A stretch of 64,000 bases of DNA, from positions 62,001 through 126,000 of the forward strand of contig JALNWQ010000005.1 in assembly GCA_023230855.1 (NCBI GenBank). The letters are read 5' to 3'. Below the pieces are notes generated by a model. It did not search any database, was not told where the DNA came from, and was given only the letters and a program-made list of their open reading frames with translations. Each line of letters starts with the position of its first letter. Positions within the stretch are counted from its first letter, which is position 1. The DNA is from Solirubrobacteraceae bacterium. GTDB lineage: Bacteria > Actinomycetota > Thermoleophilia > Solirubrobacterales > Solirubrobacteraceae. Position numbers and translations under genes: made by a program. Shown piece after piece: positions 1 through 8,554 of this stretch.

Positions 1-719
1 TCGTGGCGCTCGCGCGGGGCGCCCTGGGTCCGGGACGCGCGCGGCCGCTCGACGACTACCGGCTCGGGGCGCTCCTTCGGGGCGACCACGACCTGGTCCC
101 CGGACCGGTGACGAAGGTCGCGATCGACGCGCCGTTCGGGTGGCCGGACGCGTTCGTCGACGCGCTCGCCGGGCGGCGGCCGTGGTCGAGCGCCGGGGTG
201 GGCGTCGACCGTCGACTGACGCACCGCGCGACCGACCGCTGGATCCACGAGCGGACGGGACGGCTGCCGTTGAGCGTCAGCACCGACCGGATCGCCTACC
301 CCGCGATGCGCCTCGCCGGTCTGTTCGCCGAGCACGTGGACGCCGACGACGAGGTCGACCGGTCCGGGCGCGGCGGCCGGTTCTGCGAGGCGTACCCCGC
401 CGTGGCGGTCGACGCGCTCGGACTGCGGTCCGGAGTCGCCGGTGCGACCGGGACCTACAAGGGTGCCGCGGGCCGACCGGCGCGCCGGGCGATCGTCGCG
501 GAGTTGCGGCGCCGCGCGCCGTGGCTCGTCATCGCCGACGACCGGGTCGCGGCATGCGTCGCCCACGACGACGCCCTCGACGCGCTGCTCTGTGCCCTCG
601 TCGCCCGTGCGGTCGAACGCCGACTGACCCCGCCGATCCCGTCCGTCCTCGACGGCGCAGCCCGCCGCGAGGGATGGATCCACGTCCCGTTCGACGGCGC
701 GCTCGAGCGCTTGCGGTGA
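1..719 (+). CDS. DUF429 family protein, 5' end cut by window
   Basis: Predicted DUF429 protein; the family is thought to have a nuclease-like fold but has no settled reaction. The visible part reads from base 3 and shows the family's core: an IDAPFGWP segment near residue 40, a THRATDRW segment near residue 75, YPAMR, FCEAYPA followed by YKG near residues 128-155, and a final DALLCAL helix near residue 192. The first strand of the fold (normally GVDG...GGW) is missing, so roughly 25 N-terminal residues must lie upstream of the window. Stop TGA at 717-719. The family call rests on these motifs. Confidence 0.8.
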   Translation, partial: VALARGALGPGRARPLDDYRLGALLRGDHDLVPGPVTKVAIDAPFGWPDAFVDALAGRRPWSSAGVGVDRRLTHRATDRWIHERTGRLPLSVSTDRIAYPAMRLAGLFAEHVDADDEVDRSGRGGRFCEAYPAVAVDALGLRSGVAGATGTYKGAAGRPARRAIVAELRRRAPWLVIADDRVAACVAHDDALDALLCALVARAVERRLTPPIPSVLDGAARREGWIHVPFDGALERLR

Positions 720-788
720 CGTCCGACGACGGACGGTCCTCCGCCCCTCGACGCGTGCCGGCCGCCCTGCGCGGGTAGTGACGTCCGG

Positions 789-1705
789 GTGAGCGTCCAG
801 GTTCTCGTCACCGGTGCGACCGGATTCGTCGGCTCCCGTCTGGTCGATCGGTTGTCACGGACGGACGGGGTGCGGGTGCGCGCGCTCGTGCGTGACCCGT
901 CCCGGGCCGACGTGCCGGAAGGCGTCGACGTCGTCGCGGCCGACCTCGACGACGCGAACACGTTGCCTCCGGCGCTCGAGGGCATCGACGTCGCGTACTA
1001 CCTCGTCCACTCGATGGGCGCCGGGGGTGACCTGGTCGCCCGGGACACGGCGGCCGCGCGCCGGTTCGTCGACGCCGCGCGACGCACCGGGCTGCGGCGG
1101 ACGGTGTACCTGGGCGCGGTCGGCTACGACCCGGACGGCGGCAGCTCCGAGCATCTGGAGAGCCGTCGCGCGGCCGAGGACGTGCTGGCCGACGGGATCC
1201 CGGAGCTCGTCGCGGTGCGCGCGTCGATGATCGTCGGTCCCGGGTCGGGGTCGTTCGGGACCCTCGTGCAGATGGTGGACCGGCTGCCGGTCCTGGCGAC
1301 CGCGCCGTGGCGCACCGCCGGTCGCAACCGATCGGCATCGACGACGTGCTCGACTGCCTCCTCGCCGCGCGCACGGCCCCGCCGGGCCGGTACGACGTCG
1401 CCGGGGCCGACGAGTTGTCGGTCGAGGAGCTCATGCGCGAGGTCGCCGACCTGCTCGGCCGGCCGTTCCGTCAGATCCCGGTCCCGGTGAGCGTCCCCGC
1501 GCTGGAGGGCGCGATCGCGGCCGTCGTCGCCGACGAGGACCGCCCGCTCATCACCGCGCTGCTGGAGGGCCTGGACGACGACCTGCTCGTGGAGCGCAAC
1601 GCCGCCGAGGCGGTCTTCGGCGTACGTCCGATGGGATTCCGCGAGGCGGCGCGCCGGGCGCTGCCCGGGATCGTGGACGCGCGATCGACCGTCGACGGAG
1701 GCTGA
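789..1705 (+). pseudogene. NAD(P)-binding epimerase/NmrA-like protein, frameshifted
   Basis: Atypical short-chain dehydrogenase (extended SDR, NmrA/epimerase type). The first frame, from GTG 789, carries the Rossmann motif TGATGFVGS near residue 8, then VAADLDD and the YYLVHSMG segment typical of this subfamily. After about base 1320 the homology moves to another frame: SQPIGIDDVLDCLLAAR and the rest of the C-terminal domain read from about 1322 to the TGA at 1703-1705. The shift corresponds to one lost (or two gained) bases between about 1308 and 1322. Both halves have normal high-GC codon use. It is either a recent frameshift or a sequencing error; joined, the product is about 305 residues. 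Confidence 0.8.
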
Positions 1706-1824
1706 CCCCGCGACGGCCGCCCCGGCCGGGGGTGGAGTGACTTCAGGACCACCCACGTCCTCAACCCGGTCCACCCCCGCCCCCATCGGCCGCCCTCCCG
1801 GCGAGATCGTTGCGAGCGCTCGGC

Positions 1825-1830
1825 GATACT
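1825..1830 (+). promoter_or_regulatory. Putative -10 box (GATACT) of a leaderless HNH gene
   Basis: GATACT ends six bases before the GTG at 1837, so transcription would begin at the start codon. No Shine-Dalgarno sequence precedes that GTG, which fits a leaderless mRNA. No convincing -35 box was found. Confidence 0.4.
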
Positions 1831-1836
1831 GCGCCC

Positions 1837-2928
1837 GTGACGACGGAGCCGTTGGCGATCGGTGAGCAGGTGCTGGCGCTGCTCGACGATGCCGCGATGT
1901 CGTCGACGTACAAGCCGGCGTTGCTCGTCGCGATGCTCGACCGGGCGCCGGAGCACCTGCGGGACGGTCGGCTGCCGGTGGGCGAGCTGGCCGAGCGCGT
2001 GGTCGAGCTGTACTGGCCGCAGAGCCGCGGGTACGCGACGACCGGCCGGGTGCTCGTGCAGAACCAGGCGGGCGGGCAGGCGGCGATCCTGCGTGATCTG
2101 GCGGCGTTCCGGCGGCAGGCCGGGATCGACGCGGTGACGGTGCCCGACGCCGTGCGCCGCAGCGACGAGTGGCGCACCCTGGTGCGTCGCGCCGAGCGGA
2201 CCCTGGCGGAGTGGCCGATCCCCCGGTTGCAACGGCCGTTCGAGCCGTTCCTCTACACGACGCCGTGGCCGTTCCGCGAGACCGGCGGGTTCTCGATGCG
2301 CGCGTACCGGGCGTCCGGCGAGGCGGTGGAGTTGTTTCCCGGCGTCGCGGACGCGTTGGTGCGCCTGGCGCCGTTGCTGCGGCCGTTCGTCGTGCGGTGG
2401 TGGACCGAGAAGGCGGCGGCGCTCAACCGGACCGAGATCCCCGACGCGTCGTCGTTGCTGGCGTTCGAGGACTTCCTCTTCGGTCGCGACCGCGTCGCGC
2501 TGGGCCGGGTCGCCGAGGGCCTGCTGGATCTGCAGCGCGGCGCGTGCTTCTACTGCGCCGGTCGAGTCGGGGCGGGCGGCCGCGAGGTCGACCACTTCAT
2601 CCCGTGGAGTCGTAGCGGCGACGACGGCCTGGACAACCTCGTCGTCGCGTGCCGGCGGTGCAACAACGCCAAGCGGGCGTTCCTCGCCGGCCCGGCGCAC
2701 CTCGAGCCGTTCCTCGCCCGCAACCGCACGTTCGCCGGCGACCTCGACGCCCTGTCCCGCGAGCGCTCCTGGCCCCGCGACCGTCCCCGCACCGACGCCA
2801 CCGTCCGCTCCGCCTACCTCGTCGGCGCCGGCCACCGCCCGCTGTGGGAGTGGACCGGGACCGGCGACGGGCCCCGCCTGCGACCGTACGCGGAGGCGGT
2901 GGAGCTGGTGCGGGTGATGTTGGGGTAG
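1837..2928 (+). CDS. HNH endonuclease, stand-alone
   Basis: Predicted nuclease of 363 residues. The C-terminal third holds a zinc-bound HNH/beta-beta-alpha-metal module: CFYC, then EVDHFIPWSR with the catalytic His, then DNLVVACRRCNNAKR, giving two Cys pairs and the Asn/His set. The N-terminal 200 residues are a helical domain (YKPALLVAMLD, ELAERVVELYWPQ, QNQAGGQAAILRDL) that recurs with this HNH type in bacteria and may bind DNA or a partner. GTG 1837 is preferred over an upstream in-frame TTG at 1810 because of the -10-like box just before it. It lies in a region with a helicase remnant and a DNA methyltransferase, so a role in restriction is possible but unproven. Confidence 0.85.
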   Translation: MTTEPLAIGEQVLALLDDAAMSSTYKPALLVAMLDRAPEHLRDGRLPVGELAERVVELYWPQSRGYATTGRVLVQNQAGGQAAILRDLAAFRRQAGIDAVTVPDAVRRSDEWRTLVRRAERTLAEWPIPRLQRPFEPFLYTTPWPFRETGGFSMRAYRASGEAVELFPGVADALVRLAPLLRPFVVRWWTEKAAALNRTEIPDASSLLAFEDFLFGRDRVALGRVAEGLLDLQRGACFYCAGRVGAGGREVDHFIPWSRSGDDGLDNLVVACRRCNNAKRAFLAGPAHLEPFLARNRTFAGDLDALSRERSWPRDRPRTDATVRSAYLVGAGHRPLWEWTGTGDGPRLRPYAEAVELVRVMLG

Positions 2929-2958
2929 GTGACTCGCGCGTCGCTCCGCCGCGCCACG

Positions 2959-4360
2959 TCACGACACCGGGAGCAACCGCTCGAGGTCGGCGATGAGCTT
3001 GCGCAGGGACCTCGATCGTCGGGCGGCCAGGTCGACGTCCAGCTCGCTGAGAAGCGCCGGCCAGGGCGTCCTTCCACGTCGCGTTCGTGTCGGTCCGGCG
3101 CGACGGCGGTCGGTCCCCGGCGATGCCGAGCACCGCCTCGATCGCCGCGGAGCGGACGTCCGGCGACGCGGCGGTCAGGACCTGGCTCGCGGCGGCGTCG
3201 ACGCCGGTCGGCCGGACGCCCGCATCACCCAGCCGCCCTGCGATCGACACGGTCGGATCGAGGGTCAGCAGGTCGCGCTCGAGCGCGTCGGCGAGGTTGC
3301 GCGTGTAGGTCGTGAGCACCACGCGCGCGGACAGATCGGCGCGCGTCAGCCGACGGGCGCGGTGCAGGAGCACGACGGTCTTGCCGGTGCCCGCACCACC
3401 CGACAGGCGGAACGGGCCGTTCCAGTCCCCTTCGACGTAGCGGCGCTGCTCGGGGTGCAGGAAGACCCGCCACTTGGCGAACGTTCCGTCCTCGATCGCG
3501 CGGCGCAGCTCGTCGTCGTCCTCGAGCCACGCGAACTGCATCTGGGCCGCGGGCGCGCGCAGGCCCTCCAGTAGGCGGGCATCCTCGTCGCCGTCGGTGG
3601 CGGTGACGCGCTCGGTGATGCCGAGCGCCTCCTGGACCTCGGCGATCGACATCCCCGCCGCCAGGTCGAGCAGCGCCAAGCCCTGCCACTCGACCGCGCC
3701 CTCGGCGAGCGCCATCACCTGGTCGTCGCTCGTGGCCCGCAGCGCGGCCTCGGCGAGCGTCGGGTCGAGACCGAGCACGTCGGTCAGCCTCTCAAGCGTC
3801 AGGTCCTCCGGGTCACGGGCCAGCAGTGGCTTCGCGGCGGACGGCGCATCTGCCACCGCCCGTGCGGAAGGCGGCACCGGCTCGGTGACCGTCGCCGGTG
3901 TGACGGCCGGTGCTTCCTCCGTCACCGCCCCCGGTGCGTCCGCCGTCACCGCCCCCGGCGTCTCAGCCGACGCCGCCTGCGCGTGCCCTCCCCCACCGGG
4001 TTCCGCGGCGGTCGGCAGCTGCACCTCGGACGCCAGGATGAGCTCGGGCAGCCCGTTGACCGGGTTGAGCTTGAGGACCGCCTTGCGGGCGACGGCGATC
4101 GCCTCGTCGTGCGGCCACACGCCCGTGAAGATGTAGTGCGGGTCCCCGCCGGCGGCCTGGACCTTGAAGAGCACCGCGCGGTACATCGCGTCGACGCGGC
4201 CGGTGCGGACCTTGGGGTCGATCGCGGCCTTGATCGGCTCGATGTGGAGCCCCGGCAGGGTGTCGTCCTCGAAGAGCTTGCGGATGAACGCATGGATCTT
4301 CTTGCCGAGCGACTTGTCGTGCAGGCCGTCCTTGTGCGGGGCGTAGATCACGAACGCCAT
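2959..4360 (-). pseudogene. Truncated SF1 (UvrD-like) helicase
   Basis: The N-terminus MAFVIYAPHKDGL and the GLHIEPI, TGRVDAMYRAVLFK and HYIFTGVWPHDEA segments match the start of a family of UvrD-like ATP-dependent helicases of roughly 700 residues. A linker of Ala/Pro/Thr repeats (about residues 120-175) follows. The ATPase start is intact: Walker A GGAGTGKT near residue 325 and motif Ia TTYTRNL. Motifs II to VI are absent. After TWKDAL the frame changes near 3040-3065 and continues as a short Leu/Arg-rich tail (LRKLIADLERLLPVS) to TGA at 2959. So most of the motor is deleted and the remnant is frameshifted. The start ATG 4360 overlaps the preceding stop (TGATG). Confidence 0.75.
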
Positions 4361-4490
4361 CAGTGGGCTCCTTCCAGTGCGGCCCGGACCGCGTCGGGAT
4401 CAGGGGGGACGACCGTCCAGCCGGCGGTGCGCAGTACCTCCACCTCGTCGTCGGCCAAGTCGACGAGCAGCGTCACCCTCGATCCCGTAC
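4360..4490 (-). pseudogene. 3' tail of an unidentified gene
   Basis: About 42 codons with coding character (VTLLVDLADDEVEVLRTAGWTV and PDPDAVRAALEGAH) ending in a TGA that overlaps the helicase ATG by one base. No start, signal or domain precedes it: upstream the reading frame runs directly into the end of a different family near 4490. It looks like the surviving C-terminus of a gene once coupled to the helicase. The family was not recognised. Confidence 0.45.
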
Positions 4491-4955
4491 GTGTCCGGGT
4501 AGAGCTCCTGACGGATCCGGCCTCCCGCACCGATGGCCATCGCGTCCGACGGCATCGCGGCCGGCGCCAGCATGTCGCAGGACCTGACCTCCAGCGACGG
4601 TTCCTCATCGGGAAACCGCCCGGGAACCGGATCGAAGAGCGACAGCCGCAGCCCGCCCTCCTCGGGCTCGCCGACCCGGGCCTCGACCGACCGTCCGGCG
4701 CCCAGCGGCACCGCGACGAACTGCCGCACCCACCCGTCGCCGGCGTTGATGCCGTCGATCCACGGCTGGTCGGGCAGGACGAGGTAGTCCTGCGGGTCGG
4801 CGGTCAGTCGTCGCCCGTCGAACCGCTCGCCGCTCAACGCGCACACCGATCCCGCACCCACCTTGACGGCACACGGAGGCCAGTCACCTTGGAGCCCCAG
4901 CCACAGCGCCTCGTGGCGGTGCATCGGCACGACGAACCCGCCGTCGGGCAACGTC
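4490..4955 (-). pseudogene. 3' part of a family unrelated to the upstream GMC gene
   Basis: In the same frame as the GMC oxidoreductase remnant the protein changes character after about 4955. The segments VVPMHRHEALWLGL, DPQDYLVLPDQPWIDGINAGDG, RQFVAVPLG, PGRFPDE and MAIGAGGRIRQELYPD follow, which resemble a conserved uncharacterised bacterial protein family as I recall it, not the FAD-binding C-terminus of GMC enzymes. The expected N-terminal half and the last part of this family are missing; after LYPDTYGIE the frame decays. Interpreted as a fragment joined by deletion to the GMC piece. The family resemblance is from memory and should be searched. Confidence 0.5.
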
Positions 4956-6009
4956 TTGAGGTACGCGCCGGCGAGCGACGCGCCGATCGTCAGCGGACCG
5001 TCGCGCCGCCCGGCGAGGAACCGCAGCCCCTGACCGACCTGGGCGAGCGGCGTGCCGAGCTTGGCGTTGAACGTGTGCTCGCTCGTCGTCGCGTAGCGCC
5101 GACCGGTCTGGACGTGGTCGACGAGGTTCTCCCCCACGCCCTCCAGCGCGTGGACGACGTCGATCCCGTGGTCGGCCAGGAGCCGGGCCGGCCCGATCCC
5201 CGAGAGCTGCAGGAGCTGCGGGGTGCGCAGCGCGCCCGCGCTCAGGACGATGTCGCCCGTCGCGCGGGCCTGCAGGGTCTGCCCGTCCTTGCGGTAGGTG
5301 ACGCCGACCGCCTTGCGACCGTCGAAGTCGACCTTCGTCACCCGGGCGCCGGTGACGACGTGGAGGTTGCGGCGCTTGCGGGCCGGCTTCAGGTACACCT
5401 GAGACGTCGACTGGCGCCAGCCGTTGCGGGCGATGAGGTCCCAGTAGCCGGCGCCCTCGGTATCGCGACCGTTGAAGTCGTCGTTCTTGCGCAGCCCGAG
5501 CGTCGCGGACGCGGCGTCGATGAACGCGTCGGCGAGCGGGTTCTGCCACCCGGCCGGCTCGATCCGGACGGGGCCGTCGGCGCCGTGGACGTCGCTGGCG
5601 CCGTGGTGGTCGCTCTCGCCCTTCTTGAAGTACGGCAGGACGTCCTCGTACCCCACCCGGTGGCGCCCAGCCGCTCCCAGCCGTCCTAGTCGCCGGGGTT
5701 GCCGCGGACCTGGATGAGGCCGTTGATCGCGCTCGACCCGCCGAGCACCTTGCCGGCCGGGAGCGCGTAGCGACGACCGCCGAGATCGGGCTCCTGCGCC
5801 GTCTCCTGGTCCTGCCACATGTACTTCGGGTTGAAGAGGATCTTCGCGAACCCGAGGGGGACCTTGGACCAGACGTTGCGGTCCTCGGGCCCCGCCTCGA
5901 GCAGCAGCACGTGCTTGGCCGGGTTCTCCGACAGCCGCGCGGCGACGATGGCCCCGGCCGATCCGGCCCCCACGACGATGTGGTCGAAGTGACGATTGGG
6001 AACGCTCAT
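4955..6009 (-). pseudogene. GMC-family oxidoreductase, 5' part with stop and frameshift
   Basis: FAD-dependent alcohol/choline dehydrogenase type. From ATG 6009 it shows the dinucleotide motif VGAGSAGAIVAARL, LLLEAGPED and the GMC signature GGSSAINGLIQVRGNPGD. An in-frame TAG follows at 5686-5688 where a Tyr codon is expected, and a -1 shift in a short C run (about 5651-5655 on the plus strand) moves the frame. Beyond it, YEDVLPYFKKGE, LSAGALRTPQLLQLSGIGP (second GMC signature) and GVGENLVDHV are recognisable. The substrate domain end and the catalytic His region near the C-terminus are absent because the frame passes into another family near 4955. Its promoter and ribosome site look intact. 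Confidence 0.8.
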
Positions 6010-6018
6010 GCGAATGCC

Positions 6019-6061
6019 CCTCCTCGGGTCGGCCGCTCAGTTGATTGCGTTTGCAACTATA
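6019..6061 (-). promoter_or_regulatory. Promoter, operator-like palindrome and RBS before the GMC remnant
   Basis: Reading on the minus strand, TATAGT (6061-6056) is a good -10 box, directly overlapped by a small dyad TTGC-N4-GCAA (6045-6056) that could bind a repressor. AGGAGG (6024-6019) lies nine bases before the ATG at 6009. The block is AT-rich compared with its surroundings. It shows that the broken gene still has a complete start region. Confidence 0.5.
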
Positions 6062-6110
6062 TCAGACCGGCGCCGTTCCCGTCCGGGTCCCGCCGTACCG
6101 TCGGGGCGTT

Positions 6111-7295
6111 ATGGGCACCGTCACGCCGATCCGTCCCCCGCGCCCGCGGGTGCTCGAGCTCTTCGCGGGGATCGGCCTGGCGCGGATGGGGCTCGAGGCG
6201 GCCGGGTTCGCCGTCGCGTGGTCCAACGACGTCGAGCCGACGAAGCGGGCGATGTACGACGCGCAGTTCGGTGACGCGGGCGATCACGCGTTCGTGCTCG
6301 GCGACATCGGGGCGATCGACGCCGACGACCTGCCCGGCGACCTGTCGCTCGCGTGGGCGTCGTCGCCGTGCACCGACCTGTCGCTCGCCGGCGGGCGGAC
6401 CGGCCTGGCGGGCACGCAGTCGGGCGCGTTCTGGCACGTCGTCCGCCTGTTGCGCGACATGGGCGACGCGATGCCCGGCGTCGTGGTGCTCGAGAACGTG
6501 ACGGGCCTCGCGACGTCGCACGGTGGGGACGACCTGTCCGCCGCGATCCGGGCGCTCAACGACCTCGGCTACTCCGTGGACGTGCTCGCCATCGACGCGC
6601 GACGGTTCGTGCCGCAGTCCCGGCCGCGCCTGTTCGTCGTCGGCACGACGGACCCTCCCGCCGACGCGGACGAGCCCCGGTCGGAGCTGCGCCCCGACTG
6701 GCTGCGGTGGGTGTTCGACGATCCGAGCCTGCGCACCCATCGCGCACCGCTCCCGACGCCGCCCGCCCCGTTGACCCGGGGCCTGGGCGACCTGGTCGAG
6801 GACGTGCCGCCCGACGATCCCCGGTGGTGGGACGACGACCGCACCGCGGCGTTCGTCGACAGCCTCTCGTCGACGCAGCTCGCGCGGATCGACGCGCTGC
6901 GCCGCGAGCCCGGGGCGACGTACCGGACCGCCTACCGGCGCACCCGACGCGGGATCGCGGTGTGGGAGGTCCGCCCGGACGACGTCTCCGGGTGCCTGCG
7001 CACCGCGCGCGGCGGATCGTCGAAGCAGGCGGTCGTGCGCCTCGACGCCGACGCCGTCCGGGTGCGGTGGATGACCCCCCGCGAGTACGCGCGGCTCATG
7101 GGCGCCCCCGACTACGACCTGGGCACCGTGCGGCCCAACCAGGCGCTGTTCGGGTTCGGCGACGCGGTGGTGGTGCCCGCCGTGCGGTGGCTCGCCGAGC
7201 ACTACCTCATGCCGCTGGCGACCGGGACGATGCCGGCCGCCGCGACGCTCCGCCGTCCGCCCGTCGCCGCCGGTCAGTCCCGGATGTCGAAGTAG
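6111..7295 (+). CDS. DNA (cytosine-5-)-methyltransferase
   Basis: C5-cytosine DNA methyltransferase of 394 residues, which transfers a methyl group from S-adenosylmethionine to cytosine in a specific site. Visible motifs: I LELFAGIGLARMGLEAAGF near residue 15, IV SSPCTDLSLAGG with the catalytic Cys near residue 86, VI LENVTGL, VIII SRPRLFVVGT, a variable target-recognition stretch, then IX/X (RWMTPREYARLMG and QALFGFGDAV). The motif order is that of m5C enzymes. No cognate restriction gene is adjacent; the nearest nuclease is the HNH protein 3 kb upstream. ATG 6111 is nine bases after a TACCGT -10-like box. Its 3' end overlaps the convergent secreted-protein gene by 22 bp. Confidence 0.92.
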   Translation: MGTVTPIRPPRPRVLELFAGIGLARMGLEAAGFAVAWSNDVEPTKRAMYDAQFGDAGDHAFVLGDIGAIDADDLPGDLSLAWASSPCTDLSLAGGRTGLAGTQSGAFWHVVRLLRDMGDAMPGVVVLENVTGLATSHGGDDLSAAIRALNDLGYSVDVLAIDARRFVPQSRPRLFVVGTTDPPADADEPRSELRPDWLRWVFDDPSLRTHRAPLPTPPAPLTRGLGDLVEDVPPDDPRWWDDDRTAAFVDSLSSTQLARIDALRREPGATYRTAYRRTRRGIAVWEVRPDDVSGCLRTARGGSSKQAVVRLDADAVRVRWMTPREYARLMGAPDYDLGTVRPNQALFGFGDAVVVPAVRWLAEHYLMPLATGTMPAAATLRRPPVAAGQSRMSK

Positions 7296-8332
7296 CCGTC
7301 GCCGTCGAGCACCGCGCCCGCGGTCGGGTTGTCGGGGTAGCCGACCTTGCCGGGGTAGATGCCGAGGGTCTCGATCCGCTCCTTGCCGTCGGCGAACGCC
7401 AACCGCAGCTTGCGGTCCTTGCGCACCTCGTACGTGCCCTTGCTGTCGTCGGGGACGACCGCCCAGTCGACGACCGGGCCGGTCCCGGACGCGACCGAGC
7501 CGCGCACGAACGTGCCGTCGGGGCTGAACCGCAGGTGCTCGGTGAAGTAGTTGCAGTACAGCGGGCAGATGCCGCTCGCGCTCGAGTGGGTCAGGACGAC
7601 GTCCCACCGCGCGCCGGCCTTCGGGCGACCCAGCTCCCAGTACGTGTGGCCGTCGATCTTGCCGTCCTCGGCATCGTCGTCGTCGACCTTCAGGCGCTCG
7701 CCCTCGAGCTCGGTCTTGCGACCGTCGACGGTCAGCTCGCCCTTCGCGGCGTCGAACGTGTACGGCCGGCAGTCCTCGGTCACGGTGGTGCAGGTCGGCC
7801 ACTCACCCTTGACCTTGCCGGTGTAGACGTACTTCGGACCGGTGAAGTACAGCGAGTGCGGCCGCGGGCCGTTGAGGCTGTACGTCGACCCCCAGAAGTA
7901 CCGGCCGGTCATCTTGGGCGCGGCGTCCGGTCCGAACGCGAGCCGTCCGGTCGCGCGGGTCTTGCCGTTGCGGCGCACCCGCACCGACACGGTGCCGGAC
8001 TTCGGACGCTTGCCGGTGCGGCGCAGGCGGACGGTGACCTTCGTCGTGCGACCGGCGGCGAGCGGCTTGAGGCGGCGGGTGCGACTGCCGCGCTTGGCGC
8101 CGGCGACGGTGACCCGCACGCCCTTGCGGGCGCCGACGGTCACCGTCAGGCCGGTCAGGCGGCGCTTGGTGACGTTCTTCACGGCGACGGTCGTGCGGGC
8201 GTTCTTCTTCGTCAGCGACTTGGTGATCGGCTTGGCGGTCACCTCGACCTGTGGCGCGGCCGACGCGGACGGGGCGAGAGCGAGGCCGAGCGCCGACGCG
8301 GCGGCGAGCGACCAGGGAGCGATGCGCTTCAT
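7274..8332 (-). CDS. Secreted protein of unknown function with basic beta-rich domain
   Basis: 352 residues. Signal peptide at 1-25 (SLAAASALGLALAPSASA, cleavage after ASA). Residues 30-130 are a Lys/Arg-rich, Val/Thr-alternating domain (ITKSLTKKNARTTVAVKNVT and later RVRRNGKTRA) that looks like an immunoglobulin-like or CARDB-type fold. The rest holds YFWGSTYSLNG, two Cys clusters (CTTVTEDC, CPLYC) and a FSPDGTFVRGSV segment. Such secreted basic proteins are frequent in this lineage. Function is not known. The gene stands alone, convergent with the DNA methyltransferase. Confidence 0.75.
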   Translation of the reverse strand: MKRIAPWSLAAASALGLALAPSASAAPQVEVTAKPITKSLTKKNARTTVAVKNVTKRRLTGLTVTVGARKGVRVTVAGAKRGSRTRRLKPLAAGRTTKVTVRLRRTGKRPKSGTVSVRVRRNGKTRATGRLAFGPDAAPKMTGRYFWGSTYSLNGPRPHSLYFTGPKYVYTGKVKGEWPTCTTVTEDCRPYTFDAAKGELTVDGRKTELEGERLKVDDDDAEDGKIDGHTYWELGRPKAGARWDVVLTHSSASGICPLYCNYFTEHLRFSPDGTFVRGSVASGTGPVVDWAVVPDDSKGTYEVRKDRKLRLAFADGKERIETLGIYPGKVGYPDNPTAGAVLDGDGYFDIRD

Positions 8333-8510
8333 GGCGGGAGGGGGGATCGGGGGGGATGGACGGTGACGGACGCCGCTGCTGCCCTGGCGACCGTGCCCGG
8401 ACGCTACCCGCTGCCCCGGCGCGCCGGGACGGCTCCCCCGGGTGGCCGGGGTCCCCCTCGCGAACCGTCGGCGCGTTCCGGTCGTCGGGATCCCTGCCGC
8501 AGGCCGGCGC

Positions 8511-8549
8511 CCGACATCGCGGCGCCGGCGTCCGACATCGCGGCGCCGG
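8511..8549. repeat. Two direct 18-bp copies upstream of the secreted-protein gene
   Basis: The 18-mer CCGACATCGCGGCGCCGG occurs at 8511-8528 and again at 8532-8549, with a period of 21. The copies lie just after the stop of the methyltransferase gene, in the 222-bp gap before the secreted-protein start. Nothing else was seen in that gap. Confidence 0.6.
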
Positions 8550-8554
8550 TGACG

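Noticed and set aside
1837..2928. Cas9- or IscB-type HNH protein
   Set aside because: No RuvC segments, bridge helix or guide RNA are visible; the HNH module is a stand-alone C-terminal domain.
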